In this document: positions 51,601 through 60,459 of the stretch, one piece after another | How the letters are laid out: each line of letters begins with the position of its first letter | How positions within the stretch are numbered: the first letter of the stretch is position 1 | NCBI RefSeq assembly: GCF_017498085.1 | Contig: NZ_JAGBKM010000017.1 | Location: 1-64,000 of the forward strand | Length of the DNA: 64,000 nt | Direction of reading: 5' to 3' | Source: Psychrobacter coccoides | GTDB taxonomy: Bacteria > Pseudomonadota > Gammaproteobacteria > Pseudomonadales > Moraxellaceae | Position numbers and translations under genes: made by a program | The notes under the pieces: model-generated | Told to the model about the DNA's origin: nothing | What the model saw: only the letters and a program-made list of their open reading frames with translations | The model's database searches: none

Positions 51601-52277
51601 AAGAGCTTGAGAAAGCGGATCGTAAGAACGTCGATATCGAAGACTCGTCTCAAAATTTTGATCGTCTATTTAAGCAAGATATAGTCAAAAACTTCGGTGA
51701 GCTCCAGCAACAAGTGCAGGTAGTGAAGGATGCTTACTATAAGCTCGTTAAAACGGCTTCAGAAGCAATGAGCCACGAGTATAGATTACTTCAAGGTAAG
51801 GTGGACGAAGCGCAGCGTGAGCTTCAAAAGTATCCTGCTGAACCTAATCAACGAAACCTGCAACAATTAGACTCAATAAAGAATTATGTAGACAAACGTG
51901 TGGTTGGTGAACCTGCTCTAGGCTATAGTACCAATTGCTCAAATAGTGGTTATTCGTTATCTGATATTTTGAATTACACTATTCAAGCACCTTTGAAAGA
52001 CAATGAGCTACTGATCCTAAAGAGTGGCTTTATTAAAGAGTTGCCACCACAGCCAGACGTTTCAGAGCTTGTCTCTAATATAGATAGTAATAACGAGAGT
52101 GACTCTGATCAATACACACCACCAGCACCTAAAAAACCTCGCAAGGTTGCTTTTAACATACCTAGCCGAGTAATGACTGTGCAGGACTATAAGACGTTTT
52201 TAAGTGATCAACTGCGAGCATTGGCGAGTGCAAAGCCCGAAGATGAAATTGAACTCGAAATAGAAATACAAGACTAA
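48612..52277 (+). CDS. brxC: BREX ATPase BrxC
   Basis: A 1221-residue AAA+-type ATPase (DUF499-related BrxC/PglY family). Walker A is LSGFYGSGKSYFGKMLGY (P-loop 67-74). A probable Walker B is TLVFIFDEASEAI near residue 250. The rest is long and helical with a Pro/Lys stretch near the end (YTPPAPKKPRKVAF) and an acidic C-terminus. It is an essential BREX component thought to be a core scaffold/motor. AAGGAAAA precedes the ATG. The length is normal and no frameshift is seen. Confidence 0.95.
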   Translation: MTTIKDILVLDLNEDIKNVIDLEDRSEAEIQQEIESYIVTEGIGKHLGEFSDEFTSNIKETGVWLSGFYGSGKSYFGKMLGYIIDNPIINGTPARERFIPRLKGVTDASLIENSIRNLDKINSRVVFLDVAKQNTERGLAFTLFANLLKNLGLRDDIYGYMEFDLLIDGKLDELKAVVQRLESEPWDELKKSNRRVAGVMRRAYIEMGDSEDDYEDTKNIYSAAIDDFSASKFKEALNSYFKFNSDETLVFIFDEASEAISQRKFTLLDLEGISEALSSVSNKVWTIAIAQEKLDDVINNANISRSNLIKVTDRFKTKIHLESTEVDIIIRSRLLKKTEQANADLLAYYKQNEGLISNATNLKSSFPTITESADDFAIYYPFHKYQFDILQKFLFSSNALVATQVAARGMIITTFDILRKQMRDKELYAFTRGFEVCDQAQTAPPIDLVNKYDTAKKTLRNSDIEIDGEQLLKTIHLLSDSEVVEPNLDNITKSFISDITSYYDYKPKVESALSLLIDAKVLLSSNNNYKITSDLEGKMLEEMNSFDIELFRKKRELTKHLIDYKIFSPVASYSDGSDSFKFNVETDSGEVLVASNDKALKLIIYSLFNINEDRQDVVEQLKLDTQYQKDTITLIPKTSDFSKIDKLIGEVERYKHIEDKYSNEKDINKRQIVRQFQIIREEKQRALRGLIEDAYYNATLVYMYSDELLNIDGFKSIINTNQQSAVKNVFTKRLSNQLSENLVPKIFSTHKESISDLFTANDFQFFDKNGNFVGDNLKVVEELNAKIKARYIDGKSLESEFSGAPWGYSYGTLAASLAALLRAGRLSVKFNNDTYFSHDEKAVHEAFTNTTKFKSASFKSITANLTATQKSQAVQLLMDLSAQDYIDKKVDWNINDFDLAESISALATYFIGAINSLHSTEDNFDGLFPAVVKLKTILQPFSGKVIESNYIDKVELLLGNKDEFSNAIKTILKTQKFVKNNLPKVKGFQQFIDDVKQELEKADRKNVDIEDSSQNFDRLFKQDIVKNFGELQQQVQVVKDAYYKLVKTASEAMSHEYRLLQGKVDEAQRELQKYPAEPNQRNLQQLDSIKNYVDKRVVGEPALGYSTNCSNSGYSLSDILNYTIQAPLKDNELLILKSGFIKELPPQPDVSELVSNIDSNNESDSDQYTPPAPKKPRKVAFNIPSRVMTVQDYKTFLSDQLRALASAKPEDEIELEIEIQD

Positions 52278-52289
52278 GGTAGAAACGGA

Positions 52290-55200
52290 ATGAAGTTAGC
52301 TGATCACGTAGAGCAAATAAGAGAATTGATAGAAGCGTCTTTTGACAAACAGTTTGCTCGATTAGGCTTTGGTAAGACTAAGCAAATGGACGACGACAAA
52401 GTTGCCAACCTACCTGACGAGATTAAAGCTAAGCGTGAGCGTTTTATCGCTATGCTGGATAATCATATCAGTGAGACAGGTAGCTACGAGAGTGGTCGTG
52501 AAAAGCTGTTAGATGAGCTAACTTTTACCCTGTTTAACCGCCTAGCTGCTATTAAAGTCATGGAAGCGGCTAACTTGTTCCCACCAGTTCTAATCAAGCA
52601 GGTAGAGCATGGAGACCGCTCACTTGGTCATAAAATGTGGCTAGAGATATATTCCCACATGCGTGACGAAGAGCTTGAAGGAATCCGAGACTATATTAAG
52701 TTTGCCTTTGATGAGCTAGGTGGGACTCTACCGCTCTATAGTAAAGCGTACGCTTATGCATTACTACCAGACACTATCAGTCTCAACGACATCATTGATC
52801 GGTTTAACGCAGTCGAGATAGATGAACAAATCACTAAAGAATATGTAGAAGGTATTTGGAACAGTGATGATGTCTTAGGTTGGATGTATGAGAGCTATAA
52901 CAATCAAAAGAAACAAGCCCACAAAGACAGCAAAGATAAGACCGAATACCACAAGGTCTCACTGCAATCGCAAGTGTATACGCCGCGCTGGGTAGTACAG
53001 TTTCTCGTCGAGAACTCACTAGGCAAGATGTATCTCGAGATGCACCCAAATTCTGAGATTAAAGACAATTACAAAATTGCTAATGCCCCTTCTACTCAGA
53101 CTCGCACTCCCAAGCCATTACATGAAGTTAAAATCATTGATCCAGCTTGTGGCTCAGGTAACTTTTTACTGTACGCCTTTGACTTCTTCTATGAGCTATA
53201 TATTGATCAAATAGAAAACTATGGCGCTGACTATGAAGAAGGTGATATACCAAAGCTCATTATAGAGAGTAACCTACATGGTATTGATCTTGATGATCGA
53301 GCCATTCAGCTAGCTCAGCTTGGTCTATTTATCAAAGCTAAGAAGAAGCGCAGCAGTATCGGTGAGATAAACTATAACGTCGTATCATCTGACTTCTACC
53401 TACCTGAATATGATCATGTTCGTCAAATATTCGAGCAAGGTAACACACTGGATAAAAGTCAGAAAGAGCTGATAGAGAATGTCTGGAGTGACCTACAAAA
53501 TGCTTATAAGTTTGGTTCTCTAGTAAGAATTGATGAGCAAATACAAGAGCAGCTAAGAGCTGTCGAAGAGCGAGCTCATGATGATTTATTCGCAGCAGCG
53601 GACTTGGCTGAGCATCAAAGCTTTGCTGGAACTTTCTTTAAGAATCTATCTGAAGCCGTAGAGCAGTATGCAAGCACAAGTACTGATACCTTTTTAACCA
53701 GTCAAACTCAGGACGCTATTACGTTCCTTGAGCTTTTAACTACTAAATATGATGTGGCTACAGCGAATCCACCTTATACGGACAGTGCTGACTTTGGGCC
53801 AGACTTAAAAAAGTTTATTAATGATAATTATAAGAAGCCATATAACTTTAGCACTAACCTATATGCGACCTTTATTAAACGTTGTTACGAGCTGACGAAT
53901 GATAGCGGCAAGATTGCTATGATCCATCCACGTACTTTTATGTTTATCAAGTCATTTGAGGATGTTCGTAGTTTTATACTGGATAAGACCCACATCAGTA
54001 TTTTTTGCGACTTTGGGTATAGTGATTTGTTTGGTCAAATCCATGTTGACCCAATATTGTACTGTCTAGATAAAAATAGGTCTGATAAGAAGTCATTTTT
54101 CATTTCACTAGATCAGTATACTAGAACTCCTAAAGAGAAATTTAAGAAAAAAATATTTTTCAGTGCACTCAGTGACTATATACGAAATTTACAAAACGAA
54201 CACAATTATGCAATCTTACAAAATGAATTAAAGAGTATCCAGTCTTCTCCATTTATTTACTGGATTAGCAAAGAATTCAGAGATAAATTTTTAGAAGAAC
54301 CTTTAGGAAAGCATAATAAAGCCTTAACAGGATTAATGACGGGTAATAATTTAAAGCATTTGAGGTTTTTTTGGGAGGTTGATAACAAGGAGGTTTCAGA
54401 CTATTACCCAGAGGATAAGAAAAAATGGGTTCCATATCAAAAAGGTGGGCCTTTTGTACGGTGGTATGGAAATAATTGGATATTAGTCAATTATTTTAAT
54501 CAAGGATCAGAGTTAGCTACAACAGACAATAAGGCATTTTATTTTAAAGAAGGCTTATCTTATTCTGCATCAGGTCAAAAAGGAGCAAGTTTTAGATTTA
54601 TTGATAATAAATATGCTTTTGATAAAGGTGGACCTTGCGTGTTTAGCATGAATCAAGAAGTTGATAACATGTATTTACTAGGTTTCTTGAACTCTAAACT
54701 CACTCAATATTTGGTTAGTTGTTTAAACCCGACGGTTAATAGACAAGTAGGTGATATTCGAAGAATTCCATTAGTGATACCGAAAAAGAATCAATGCAAA
54801 GAGGTTTCTTTACTATCTAGTACATGCGTTATGGTTAAGAAGGAACTAGCTTCTTTTTCTGTTGTCGAAGTTTTATTCAAACAATCCCCAATTAGCTTTT
54901 ATCAAGGAACGAGCATTAGAGATGCAGTGACTAAGTTTATTAATTATGAAAACTTTTTGCTGTCACAGGTTTTTCTTAATGAGTCTATTATTAATATCTT
55001 AATATTTGGTATTTATGACTTAACTGTCCATGACCAGAAAGTAGTTATCGATAGAGAGGGCAACAGTATAGGCGGGTTGCCAGTATCTGAAGAAGCTCGT
55101 CAAGCATACCTATTAGAAGAAAATGCTGTAAAAGAATTTCCACTGGATGATATCAAAGATTTTATTAAAGCGTTACCAGTAAAAGAATTCACAGAAGAAG

Positions 55201-55991
55201 AACGTGAAAAAATAGAGTCTGGTTTCCCTGCACTGTATCAAAGCAATAATAACTTAGAAGAATTTTGTATTCGTCATCAAGTTAACCCTATCAACGTTTG
55301 GTACTGGTTTAAGCAAAGTAATGTAATACCCAAGCAACGTATGAATACGTTAGCGATGGAATTTTTGGCCGACATGATCCGTGAGATTCTCATGCAAGAT
55401 GAAGACGGTATTGTTTCGTTAATGCCAAATTCTGGTGGTAAGCAAATGCTAGATTTGATAGAAGAAAAGTTCTATGAAAAAGGCTTTACTAGCGCTCAGT
55501 ATTCTAGTTTTGACTCAGTTCTTGGAAGACCACTCGATAACTATATCAATAAATACTTTTTTGCAGAGCTATCTGATCATCTAAATTTATTCATGTATTT
55601 ACCTAAGACTCCCTTTATCTGGCACTTAACCAGTGGCCCAGAGCAAGGATTTGACTGCTATATTATTATCTATAAATGGAGCCGTGATAACTTAATGCGC
55701 CTTCGCTCCGTCTATATAGAGAACCGTGAACGTGCCCTACAGAATCGTCAGAGTGATATCGCTGATAATGAGAGTGCCAGTGCCCAGAATGAAAAAGATC
55801 GCATCTTTAAGCAGCTAAAAGAGATTGAAGTCTTTAAGGGTAAGATTGATGAGTTGCTAGAAGAGGGCTATAACCCTATTTTAGATGATGGCGTGGGTAA
55901 GAATATTGCGCCATTGCAGCAGAAAAAAATGCTGGCTTACGATGTACTGAACGATGGCCAATTAAAAAAATACCTCAATGCTGACTGGTAA
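52290..55991 (+). CDS. pglX: BREX adenine methyltransferase PglX
   Basis: A 1233-residue N6-adenine DNA methyltransferase that marks host DNA for BREX. The SAM motif is IIDPACGSGNFLLYAFDF (near residue 283) and the catalytic motif is ATANPPYTDSAD (NPPY 493-496). A target-recognition region should lie between ~620 and 900 (QKGGPFVRWYGNNW, LNPTVNRQVGDIRRIP), with a helical C-terminus as in known PglX. It is the only methylase of the locus and is complete. The methylated site cannot be predicted from sequence. Confidence 0.96.
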   Translation: MKLADHVEQIRELIEASFDKQFARLGFGKTKQMDDDKVANLPDEIKAKRERFIAMLDNHISETGSYESGREKLLDELTFTLFNRLAAIKVMEAANLFPPVLIKQVEHGDRSLGHKMWLEIYSHMRDEELEGIRDYIKFAFDELGGTLPLYSKAYAYALLPDTISLNDIIDRFNAVEIDEQITKEYVEGIWNSDDVLGWMYESYNNQKKQAHKDSKDKTEYHKVSLQSQVYTPRWVVQFLVENSLGKMYLEMHPNSEIKDNYKIANAPSTQTRTPKPLHEVKIIDPACGSGNFLLYAFDFFYELYIDQIENYGADYEEGDIPKLIIESNLHGIDLDDRAIQLAQLGLFIKAKKKRSSIGEINYNVVSSDFYLPEYDHVRQIFEQGNTLDKSQKELIENVWSDLQNAYKFGSLVRIDEQIQEQLRAVEERAHDDLFAAADLAEHQSFAGTFFKNLSEAVEQYASTSTDTFLTSQTQDAITFLELLTTKYDVATANPPYTDSADFGPDLKKFINDNYKKPYNFSTNLYATFIKRCYELTNDSGKIAMIHPRTFMFIKSFEDVRSFILDKTHISIFCDFGYSDLFGQIHVDPILYCLDKNRSDKKSFFISLDQYTRTPKEKFKKKIFFSALSDYIRNLQNEHNYAILQNELKSIQSSPFIYWISKEFRDKFLEEPLGKHNKALTGLMTGNNLKHLRFFWEVDNKEVSDYYPEDKKKWVPYQKGGPFVRWYGNNWILVNYFNQGSELATTDNKAFYFKEGLSYSASGQKGASFRFIDNKYAFDKGGPCVFSMNQEVDNMYLLGFLNSKLTQYLVSCLNPTVNRQVGDIRRIPLVIPKKNQCKEVSLLSSTCVMVKKELASFSVVEVLFKQSPISFYQGTSIRDAVTKFINYENFLLSQVFLNESIINILIFGIYDLTVHDQKVVIDREGNSIGGLPVSEEARQAYLLEENAVKEFPLDDIKDFIKALPVKEFTEEEREKIESGFPALYQSNNNLEEFCIRHQVNPINVWYWFKQSNVIPKQRMNTLAMEFLADMIREILMQDEDGIVSLMPNSGGKQMLDLIEEKFYEKGFTSAQYSSFDSVLGRPLDNYINKYFFAELSDHLNLFMYLPKTPFIWHLTSGPEQGFDCYIIIYKWSRDNLMRLRSVYIENRERALQNRQSDIADNESASAQNEKDRIFKQLKEIEVFKGKIDELLEEGYNPILDDGVGKNIAPLQQKKMLAYDVLNDGQLKKYLNADW

Positions 55992-56002
55992 GGATTAAGT
56001 AA

Positions 56003-58087
56003 ATGGACTTAAAATCGATACATGATGTTTTTACAAGTCGTATCCTAAGGATACCGTCTTATCAGCGAGGCTACTCTTGGAGTAACAGTGAAACTGGTGA
56101 CAATGTCAAAGCTGACAATTTAAAGAAAATGAAAGGTGAACTGATAGATCTCTGGAACGATATTATTAACATACCAGAGGGAAAATGGCATTACACAGGT
56201 CTACTTACTCTAGTAGAAGTCAAAGATTGTGAGTATCAGTGGCTACCAAGATACAAGCAATTTGCTATTGTAGACGGACAACAACGTATAACTAGCATTC
56301 TTATCCTTATCACAGTCATGGTTGAAAAGGCTAAAAAGCTTGGCAAAGAGTTTGGGATAAGAGAAGGCGATACGACCATTCGTTACTTACATATCGAGAA
56401 AGATGGACTGTATGCGTATATTTTTGGCTATGACCAAGATAACCCAAGTGATAAATTTTTTAGACAACATATTCTAGGTTTAGACGTAGTAGAAGACGAT
56501 AGTCGTGAAAGCGTTTACACCGAGAACTTGAAAAACGCCAAATCTTTCTTCGAAAAAATGGTCAGTCAATATTTGAAAGACTCTGATAACGAAGAGCAAT
56601 CCTTGCAGGAGCTATTTGACCGAGTAACTGGTAACTTACGTTTTAACGAATATATATTACCAGAGGATCTTGATGAATACGTCGTTTTTGAAACGATGAA
56701 TAATCGTGGCAAACCATTATCTGAGCTAGAGAAGTTAAAAAATCGTCTGATGTACCTAAGTGATAAGTTTCAAGTAAAATCAGAGGATTCAGAAAACTCT
56801 TCATTATCAGAGAATTTTACAATAGCACAAAAGCAAGACCTTATAAGTTCTATCAATAAAGGCTGGATAACCATTTACCAGGCTTTGGGAGCAAATAAAG
56901 AATCTCCTTTAAGTGATAATAATTTTATCAAAGCCCATTGGATCACTTATTTTGACCGCTATAACCGTAGTGAATCAAACGCCCATGCAATACATCTATT
57001 CAATGAATACTTTACGCTTGAACGTGTCTATGATAGCTCACTCACTGCGAATCATATTAGGCACTACGTCAAGTCACTACAAAGTTGCGCCGTTATATGG
57101 AATAAAATTCATCACCCTAGATTCTTCGAAGCTCATGAAAACAATATAAAACTGAGTATTCTAGGGCTTCATCGTGTGGGTTTTCAAGCATCGTTTAAAC
57201 CTCTTGTCCTAGCTGCCTTATCACAAAATAACGCTAGCGACTATCTGCCAATGATTGAAGCATTAGAGAACTACGCATTTAAGGTATTTGACGTATCAGA
57301 CAGACTTTCTCATACAGGTAACAGTAGGCTCTATCGTCGTGCTCCAAGAGTTTATTATTCAAACATATCTGCTAAAGATGCTTACAATGAAATACAGAAC
57401 CAGACTAAAGATTATTATGTCTTCTTATTTTTCAAAAACCAGATGCAAAATATTCATGAAGCGAGAGGCTCCAAAGGATTCTACGGTTGGTCAGGGATAC
57501 ATTATTTTCTGTTTGAATATGACTCTTCTCTACGTGCTAAAAACCTTACATCTACCCAAGCTAGTAAACTAAATTGGCAGGATTTTAAGGGTAAGAATAC
57601 TATTGAGCATATATACCCTCAAAGTGCAGCTCTAAGCTATGATCAATACTGTAAAGGTGAAGATACTCCTGAAAAAAAATCAGACTATCAAAAAATACAG
57701 CAGAAATGGTCAGCTTTTGAAGACTATACATCTGATCAAAGATCGCGGCTTTGTAATAGTTTGGGCAACTTACTTGCTATATCTCACAGCGATAATGCTA
57801 GCTTTAGTAATGACCAATTCGAGCATAAGGTAGACCAGTTAAACAAAGGCTCTAGTTACAAAGCAAGAGGATATCGTTACGATTCAATGAGTGCACAGAT
57901 AGTTGCTAGTAGATATCCTAATTGGACCCCAGAGACCATAAAAGAAAGAGGGATTTCGATGCTTAAAGCGCTATTAACTATGATTGATGAAGATCAGGAT
58001 AGGTTGAGTGAAGAAGAAGCTTTAGTTCTCTTAGGTCTAGAGTTTATGAGTACTAATAATGTTCAGCAGCTTGTAGAGGAAAACTAG
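56003..58087 (+). CDS. GmrSD-type DUF262/HNH nuclease embedded in BREX
   Basis: A 694-residue protein. The N-terminal DUF262 domain (RIPSYQRGYSW, VDGQQRITSIL, FETMNNRGKPLSELEKLKNR) is ParB-like and NTP-using. The C-terminal DUF1524-type HNH nuclease is NTIEHIYPQS near residue 533, with an Asn-rich follow-up (CNSLGNLLAIS). This is the architecture of GmrSD type IV restriction enzymes, which cut modified phage DNA; the BREX-associated BrxU is of this kind. It lies between pglX and pglZ with 11- and 1-base gaps, so it is fully part of the operon. It would cover phages whose DNA modification evades BREX. Confidence 0.9.
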   Translation: MDLKSIHDVFTSRILRIPSYQRGYSWSNSETGDNVKADNLKKMKGELIDLWNDIINIPEGKWHYTGLLTLVEVKDCEYQWLPRYKQFAIVDGQQRITSILILITVMVEKAKKLGKEFGIREGDTTIRYLHIEKDGLYAYIFGYDQDNPSDKFFRQHILGLDVVEDDSRESVYTENLKNAKSFFEKMVSQYLKDSDNEEQSLQELFDRVTGNLRFNEYILPEDLDEYVVFETMNNRGKPLSELEKLKNRLMYLSDKFQVKSEDSENSSLSENFTIAQKQDLISSINKGWITIYQALGANKESPLSDNNFIKAHWITYFDRYNRSESNAHAIHLFNEYFTLERVYDSSLTANHIRHYVKSLQSCAVIWNKIHHPRFFEAHENNIKLSILGLHRVGFQASFKPLVLAALSQNNASDYLPMIEALENYAFKVFDVSDRLSHTGNSRLYRRAPRVYYSNISAKDAYNEIQNQTKDYYVFLFFKNQMQNIHEARGSKGFYGWSGIHYFLFEYDSSLRAKNLTSTQASKLNWQDFKGKNTIEHIYPQSAALSYDQYCKGEDTPEKKSDYQKIQQKWSAFEDYTSDQRSRLCNSLGNLLAISHSDNASFSNDQFEHKVDQLNKGSSYKARGYRYDSMSAQIVASRYPNWTPETIKERGISMLKALLTMIDEDQDRLSEEEALVLLGLEFMSTNNVQQLVEEN

Positions 58088-58088
58088 T

Positions 58089-60359
58089 GTGATTGATACT
58101 TGGTTTAAGAAAGACTTATCACGCATCCATGAAAAGCATCCAGTAGCAGTATTCGTTGATGAAAGCGGTGAGGCTGAGTTTTTATTAAAAACTCTAGAAA
58201 GTGATACTACGATCTATCGTACCAGTGGTGAGTTGGATGAGCTAGAAGCTAAATATAAGCTTGAAAAAGCGCTACAGCAAAACTCTCTATTGGATCAAAA
58301 ATTTGTGATCTATACCCAGCTCGCTAAAAGTAAGCTTACTTTTATACGTGAGTATTGCGAAACTAATGGTTGTATCGAAATACGCTATCTACAGAATTAT
58401 GTCAGTGACAACGTTCATGAGACATTGAACATTAATATCAACTTACCTAAAGAAGATCTGATAGCGGCTGCTAAAGTGAGTGTTGGTAAAGATCGTACTT
58501 ACTGGATGGATTTAAGTCATAAAGGTGCGTCTGAGATATTTGATCTTAAAAAAGAGCTGCTTCCTTTCGTTCATGATCCGAAAGGCTATGAAACAGAAAA
58601 GTATGATCAGGAAATACGTACAACTTTTTATCGTAAAGTTAACGATCTTCTTGGCCAAGAATATATGGACAAGCCAGCCAAAACACTAGCTGATGAAGTC
58701 GTCAAGGCCTTATTAGATGGTCTGGCGACCAATAGCTGTAATAGCACACTAATGGAAGTGTACTGCACTTGGTTAGACTCCATGAGCTATCGCGATTCAT
58801 TTGCAGCTTACCTTACTAAATACACGTTAGATACAAACGTGGATATATGGCGAGTTGATCCAAACCACCCTTTTAGGCAGGTAGATAACAATTGGTTGAA
58901 GCAAATAGGTAATAAGTTGGCTAATAACAAGCTTGAGCAAGGAGAGAAGTCTCAGCTGATAGCTAAACTAAGACAACGCCATAAGAGCAAGCAGGCTCAA
59001 GCAGTAGGCATTACCTTTTGGAAAGACATAATTACCTTGCTGGAGTTTGAACCCAAAAATATTGCCTATCTAAATACTTTTGCTGAATGTGTCGATTACT
59101 ATAAAGACCACTTCAGCCCTTTAGATACAGCAATACGTAATCTATATACTGAATTTTTGCAACAAGACGATGTTCTTGATCCTTTTCAAGAGTTGTATAA
59201 AGGCTACGTTGCCTTATTCTTAGATAAATGGTTTATGTATTTCGATCAGTATCAAGAAGATCAGACTGGCATATTACAAGACATCATTGATTCAAACAAC
59301 GGTAAGATTGCAGTCATCGTAGGTGATGGGGTAGCTTATGAGATAGCTGAACAGGTAGCGATAAAGGTCGAAAGCTTAGGCAGCGACAGCAAGCTAACAC
59401 GGAAACATATTCTTGCTGACTGGCCTTCTGTCACTGAAAACAACATGAGCCATATCTATATCTCTGATGGCACCGTAGAGCCTATACAGAGTAAGCGTGA
59501 AAAATACCTCACAGCAAAAAACTCTGGAACCAGTATCGACTATATACGTCTAGATGAAGTGAACGATGAAGCTTTGACAGGTCGCGTGCTAATTTGTACT
59601 TATAAAGACATCGATGACATGGGAGATAAGCTCAACAGTAAAGCGCTAAAATACTTCCCTGAGTCCATCGATTTCTTTGGTGAAAAAATCAACCAGCTAT
59701 TAAAAATTGGTTATGCAAAAGTTTATCTCATTACGGATCATGGTTTTGTACTAACGGGGCTTCTAACTGAAGCTGATAAGATTATTAATAAACCTACAGG
59801 TGAAGCAAGCGTATATGAGCGCTATATGTGGACTGTGGATAAACAAGATAGCAGTTTTACAGAGAAGTTTGTTGAGAAAGCTAAAAGCTACAAAAACTTT
59901 AATTATCTTTACTTTGCTAAAAGTATGAGTCCTTTCAAAACGCCTAGTACCTATGGGTTTGCTCACGGAGGCCTAGCACCTCAAGAGCTTGTCACACCAT
60001 ATTTTTGTTGGTCAAAAGACAGTGATGAAGGATTAAACTTAGAGGTGTCTATTGCTAATAAAAGTGAATTGCTTAGCGTCACTGGTGAGCTTTATCGAAT
60101 AGCATTAAAAGCAAATGCAAGTGAAGTAGACCTGTTCACGCAAGAGCGAAAGGTCATGCTGTTATTTTCAGCTAATAAGAGCATCATTAATAAGAGTGAT
60201 GTAATAGCTATTCAAAGTAACAGCGAGCTCGGTAAAGAGTATACCTTTGATGGTCATAACGAAATTGAGGTGCAACTCATTGATGCTGTAACGAAACAGC
60301 AGCTTGATCGAGTTGTGGTCAAAAAGAATAATGATCGCGATCTAGGTGGGCTCTTCTAA
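58089..60359 (+). CDS. pglZ: BREX alkaline-phosphatase-like protein PglZ
   Basis: A 756-residue PglZ protein, essential in BREX. The PglZ (alkaline phosphatase superfamily) core is visible in KIAVIVGDGVAYEIAEQVAI and VYLITDHGFVLTG (metal-binding Asp/His near residue 550), with the C-terminal GLAPQELVTPYF typical of type 1 PglZ. The start is GTG 58089, one base after the preceding stop, with GAGGAAAA upstream inside that gene. Confidence 0.94.
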   Translation: MIDTWFKKDLSRIHEKHPVAVFVDESGEAEFLLKTLESDTTIYRTSGELDELEAKYKLEKALQQNSLLDQKFVIYTQLAKSKLTFIREYCETNGCIEIRYLQNYVSDNVHETLNININLPKEDLIAAAKVSVGKDRTYWMDLSHKGASEIFDLKKELLPFVHDPKGYETEKYDQEIRTTFYRKVNDLLGQEYMDKPAKTLADEVVKALLDGLATNSCNSTLMEVYCTWLDSMSYRDSFAAYLTKYTLDTNVDIWRVDPNHPFRQVDNNWLKQIGNKLANNKLEQGEKSQLIAKLRQRHKSKQAQAVGITFWKDIITLLEFEPKNIAYLNTFAECVDYYKDHFSPLDTAIRNLYTEFLQQDDVLDPFQELYKGYVALFLDKWFMYFDQYQEDQTGILQDIIDSNNGKIAVIVGDGVAYEIAEQVAIKVESLGSDSKLTRKHILADWPSVTENNMSHIYISDGTVEPIQSKREKYLTAKNSGTSIDYIRLDEVNDEALTGRVLICTYKDIDDMGDKLNSKALKYFPESIDFFGEKINQLLKIGYAKVYLITDHGFVLTGLLTEADKIINKPTGEASVYERYMWTVDKQDSSFTEKFVEKAKSYKNFNYLYFAKSMSPFKTPSTYGFAHGGLAPQELVTPYFCWSKDSDEGLNLEVSIANKSELLSVTGELYRIALKANASEVDLFTQERKVMLLFSANKSIINKSDVIAIQSNSELGKEYTFDGHNEIEVQLIDAVTKQQLDRVVVKKNNDRDLGGLF

Positions 60360-60459
60360 AAAGCTCATACTTCATTCATTATTAGTATCGATACTACTGA
60401 TAGAGCTTCTTTTAAGTGCCCTAGCGGTATTTACTAAGAGTTAAAACAAGGAATTGGCA